Positions 62,501 to 64,000 of a DNA stretch of 64,000 nucleotides are shown piece by piece; position 1 is the first letter of the stretch, and each line of letters starts with the position of its first letter. Under the pieces are notes generated by a model. It saw only the letters and a list, made by a program, of their open reading frames with translations. It was not told where the DNA came from and did no database searches. Source of the stretch: Cyanophora paradoxa (lineage: Eukaryota > Glaucocystophyceae > Cyanophorales > Cyanophoraceae); the NCBI GenBank assembly GCA_004431415.1, contig QPMI01000040.1:1-64000 (forward strand), written 5' to 3'. The position numbers and the translations under genes were made by a program.

Positions 62501-64000
62501 GCTCCGCCACCGACTCCCACAGCCCCTTCTCCGCGCTGCGCGCCGCCGGTCAGCCCGGGGCCGGCGGGCGGGAGGGGTGCGGGCGCGCTTGAACTCGAGC
62601 TCGTCGGCGGTGCCGGCCTCGTCGTCGGTGCCCTCGTAGGTGGGGCGCATGTACCCGTCGAGGCCGAGGTGGGGGTTCAGCGCAGGGTCCAGCAGGGCGG
62701 GGTCCCTGTCCGGCGGGAAGGCCGAGCCCGCGGAGCCCGAGGAAGCCGAGGAGGAGGACGAGGGGGAGGAGGAGGAGGAGGAGGAGGAGGCGGAAGAGGA
62801 GCTCGAGCTGCGGATTCGCTCAGAGGCACGCGCGGCGCGGCGCGCGGCGCGGCGCGGGGCGGCACCTGCGGCCCTCCTCCTCCTCCTCCTCCTCCTCGCC
62901 CTCCCCCTCCTCCCCGCCGGTCTCTCCCTCGCCCTCGCCGCTGCCACCCTCGGCGCTGCTGCCCTCCTCGCTCTCGCTCGCCCACGCGCCGCTCTCCTCG
63001 CCGCTCGAGGGGACCGGCGTAAGGTCGCCCCGCGCCGCCCGCTCCAGCTCCTCCTCCTCCTCCTGCCGCCGCCGCGCCGCCTCCGCCCGCGCCCGCATCT
63101 CCGCCCGCTCCTCCTCCGTCTGCGCCAGCTGCTCCCGCGAAAGGCCTTGACACGGGGCCGTGTGCACCACGTCGAAGAAGGTCCCCCACTTGCTCGTGTC
63201 TGCGGGGATGTGAGGGAAGGAAGGAAGGGGGGATGAAGGAAGGAGGGGGCGCGCCGATGCCGAGCTCGTCCGCGATGCTCTTGAGGGGGGCCTTCTGATT
63301 TCTGATGGGGCACAGCGATCGGCTTTTCTTGGGATTCTCTTTGTTGAGCCAGCTGAATCCGCGGGGCTTGAGGAAGGCGTCGGGGTCGGCCTCGAAGCGC
63401 GGGTGCGCGCGGATCTCCTTCCAGAGCCCGAGCAAGTTCCGCAGCGCAGCTGCTTGCGTCTCGTCATGGTCACTTGCACATCAGCTACTGGCTCGCACGC
63501 ACCTCTAATGGCGTCCGCTCCCGTGAGGCCCGTCTGGCCCGTGCCCGCCGCGCGCGCGCCCGTCATTGCCGGCGGGATCAGCTCGTCTGCGGCGCGGGCT
63601 CGGCGTCGGCTCCGATATCGGTCTCGGGGTGCGGGATCGGCATCGGACCTACGGTCACCTCCCCCGCCTCGATGCGCGCGAGGTCGGGCTCGAGGCGGGC
63701 GCCTGCGACGCGATCAAAGCGACGCGGGCGCGCGGGGCGGGAAAGACGCACGGACGGCGAGGAAGTCGGCGATTTCGAGCAGAGCTGGAAGGCTTTTTAC
63801 CTGCGATACATTCTGCTGTGTTAAGTGTCCTAAGAACCGCTTCTTGACCTCGGCCTCGCGCTCCTGGTACTCCTTCGCCCTCGCCAGCGCCCGCCGGAGG
63901 TAGGAAATCTTCTGTTTGTTGATCTGCGACTGCGTCCCTGCGTGCGCTGCATTGAGACGTCCTTCACCAACATCGTCCAGCGATCAGCGCGCGCACTCTG
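56561..64000 (-). CDS. SET-domain protein with Cys-rich module, 5' end outside the window
   Basis: Read from 64,000 down. A coiled-coil exon (SQINKQKISYLRRALARAKE). DELIPPAMTGARAAG, then LRNLLGLWKEIRAHPRFEAD, KAPLKSIADELGID and SKWGTFFDVVHTAPCQGLSR. Acidic, Ser-rich and Lys-rich low-complexity stretches. A Cys-rich zinc-binding-like module (60,150-59,950: HCGDCWRTF, CRVGQ, CLWCAGVV, CRTCVARG). A SET domain (59,660-59,270: RPSTVAGAGLGLFLAGEVLL, YAWEQDLTFIDGG, FAQFANVAPPG). Downstream come charged helical exons and a Pro/Arg-rich tail to TGA 56561. SET domains methylate lysines, commonly histones, in the nucleus. Here the usual NHSCxPN is replaced by NVAPPGRPAN, so activity is open. Many introns look GC-AG and very GC-rich, some exon joins do not phase, and two adjacent genes cannot be excluded. 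Confidence 0.5.

Noticed and set aside
60743-63313. Open frame of 856 codons on the minus strand
   Set aside because: It reads straight through introns with CAG ends and gives mainly Arg/Pro/Gly repeats. Only parts coincide with plausible exons.

Overview
The window is nuclear DNA of a GC-rich, intron-rich eukaryote, most probably a photosynthetic protist (microalga). The evidence is a phytochrome, an RNA polymerase II subunit gene, a protein with a transit-peptide-like leader, and dozens of short introns. The lineage is not settled. Introns usually start GTGCGC, GTCCGC or GTACCCC and end CAG, and several start with GC instead of GT. Nothing looks bacterial.

Positions 1 to about 11,700 hold a compact block of virus-like genes: a herpesvirus-origin-binding-protein-like superfamily 2 helicase, a YqaJ/lambda-type exonuclease, a tandem pair of paralogues and about seven small or unrecognised genes, two or three with a membrane segment. 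Almost every one is broken by one or more frameshifts. Hairpin-forming palindromes lie between and directly after genes, and one of them is amplified into an 89-bp tandem array. I read this as a decayed endogenous virus or virus-like transposon. 11.7-13.5 kb is non-coding with AT-rich islands.

13.5-17.4 kb: a 236-residue orphan gene whose four exons join in phase, then a poorly resolved His/Pro/Ala-rich multi-exon gene. 17.4-19.8 kb is intergenic and carries a 271-bp TTAA-flanked inverted-repeat element (piggyBac-like MITE).

19.8-33.7 kb: a very long multi-exon gene for a STAND/NLR-like protein. Its order is DUF4062-like domain, NACHT-type NTPase, kinesin-light-chain-type TPRs, an AIG1/GIMAP-like GTPase fold with a ruined P-loop, a PIN/NYN-like nuclease domain and, possibly in the same gene, a CCCH zinc finger. 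It resembles an innate-immune sensor joined to a Regnase-like RNA nuclease, and is the most unusual item here.

36.0-42.8 kb: a phytochrome carrying PAS-GAF-PHY-PAS, histidine kinase, receiver and HPt domains, so a whole phosphorelay in one chain. 44.0-45.6 kb: a PP2C phosphatase. 45.7-47.4 kb (minus): a DUF2993/LmeA-like protein. It is divergent, 81 bp apart, from RPB2 (RNA polymerase II second-largest subunit) at 47.5-55.5 kb. 56.6-64.0 kb (minus, running off the end): a SET-domain protein with a Cys-rich zinc module and long low-complexity stretches.

Exon boundaries were read by eye. The 236-residue gene, the phytochrome core and the start of RPB2 are best resolved. The large low-complexity genes are best treated as gene spans with mapped domains.
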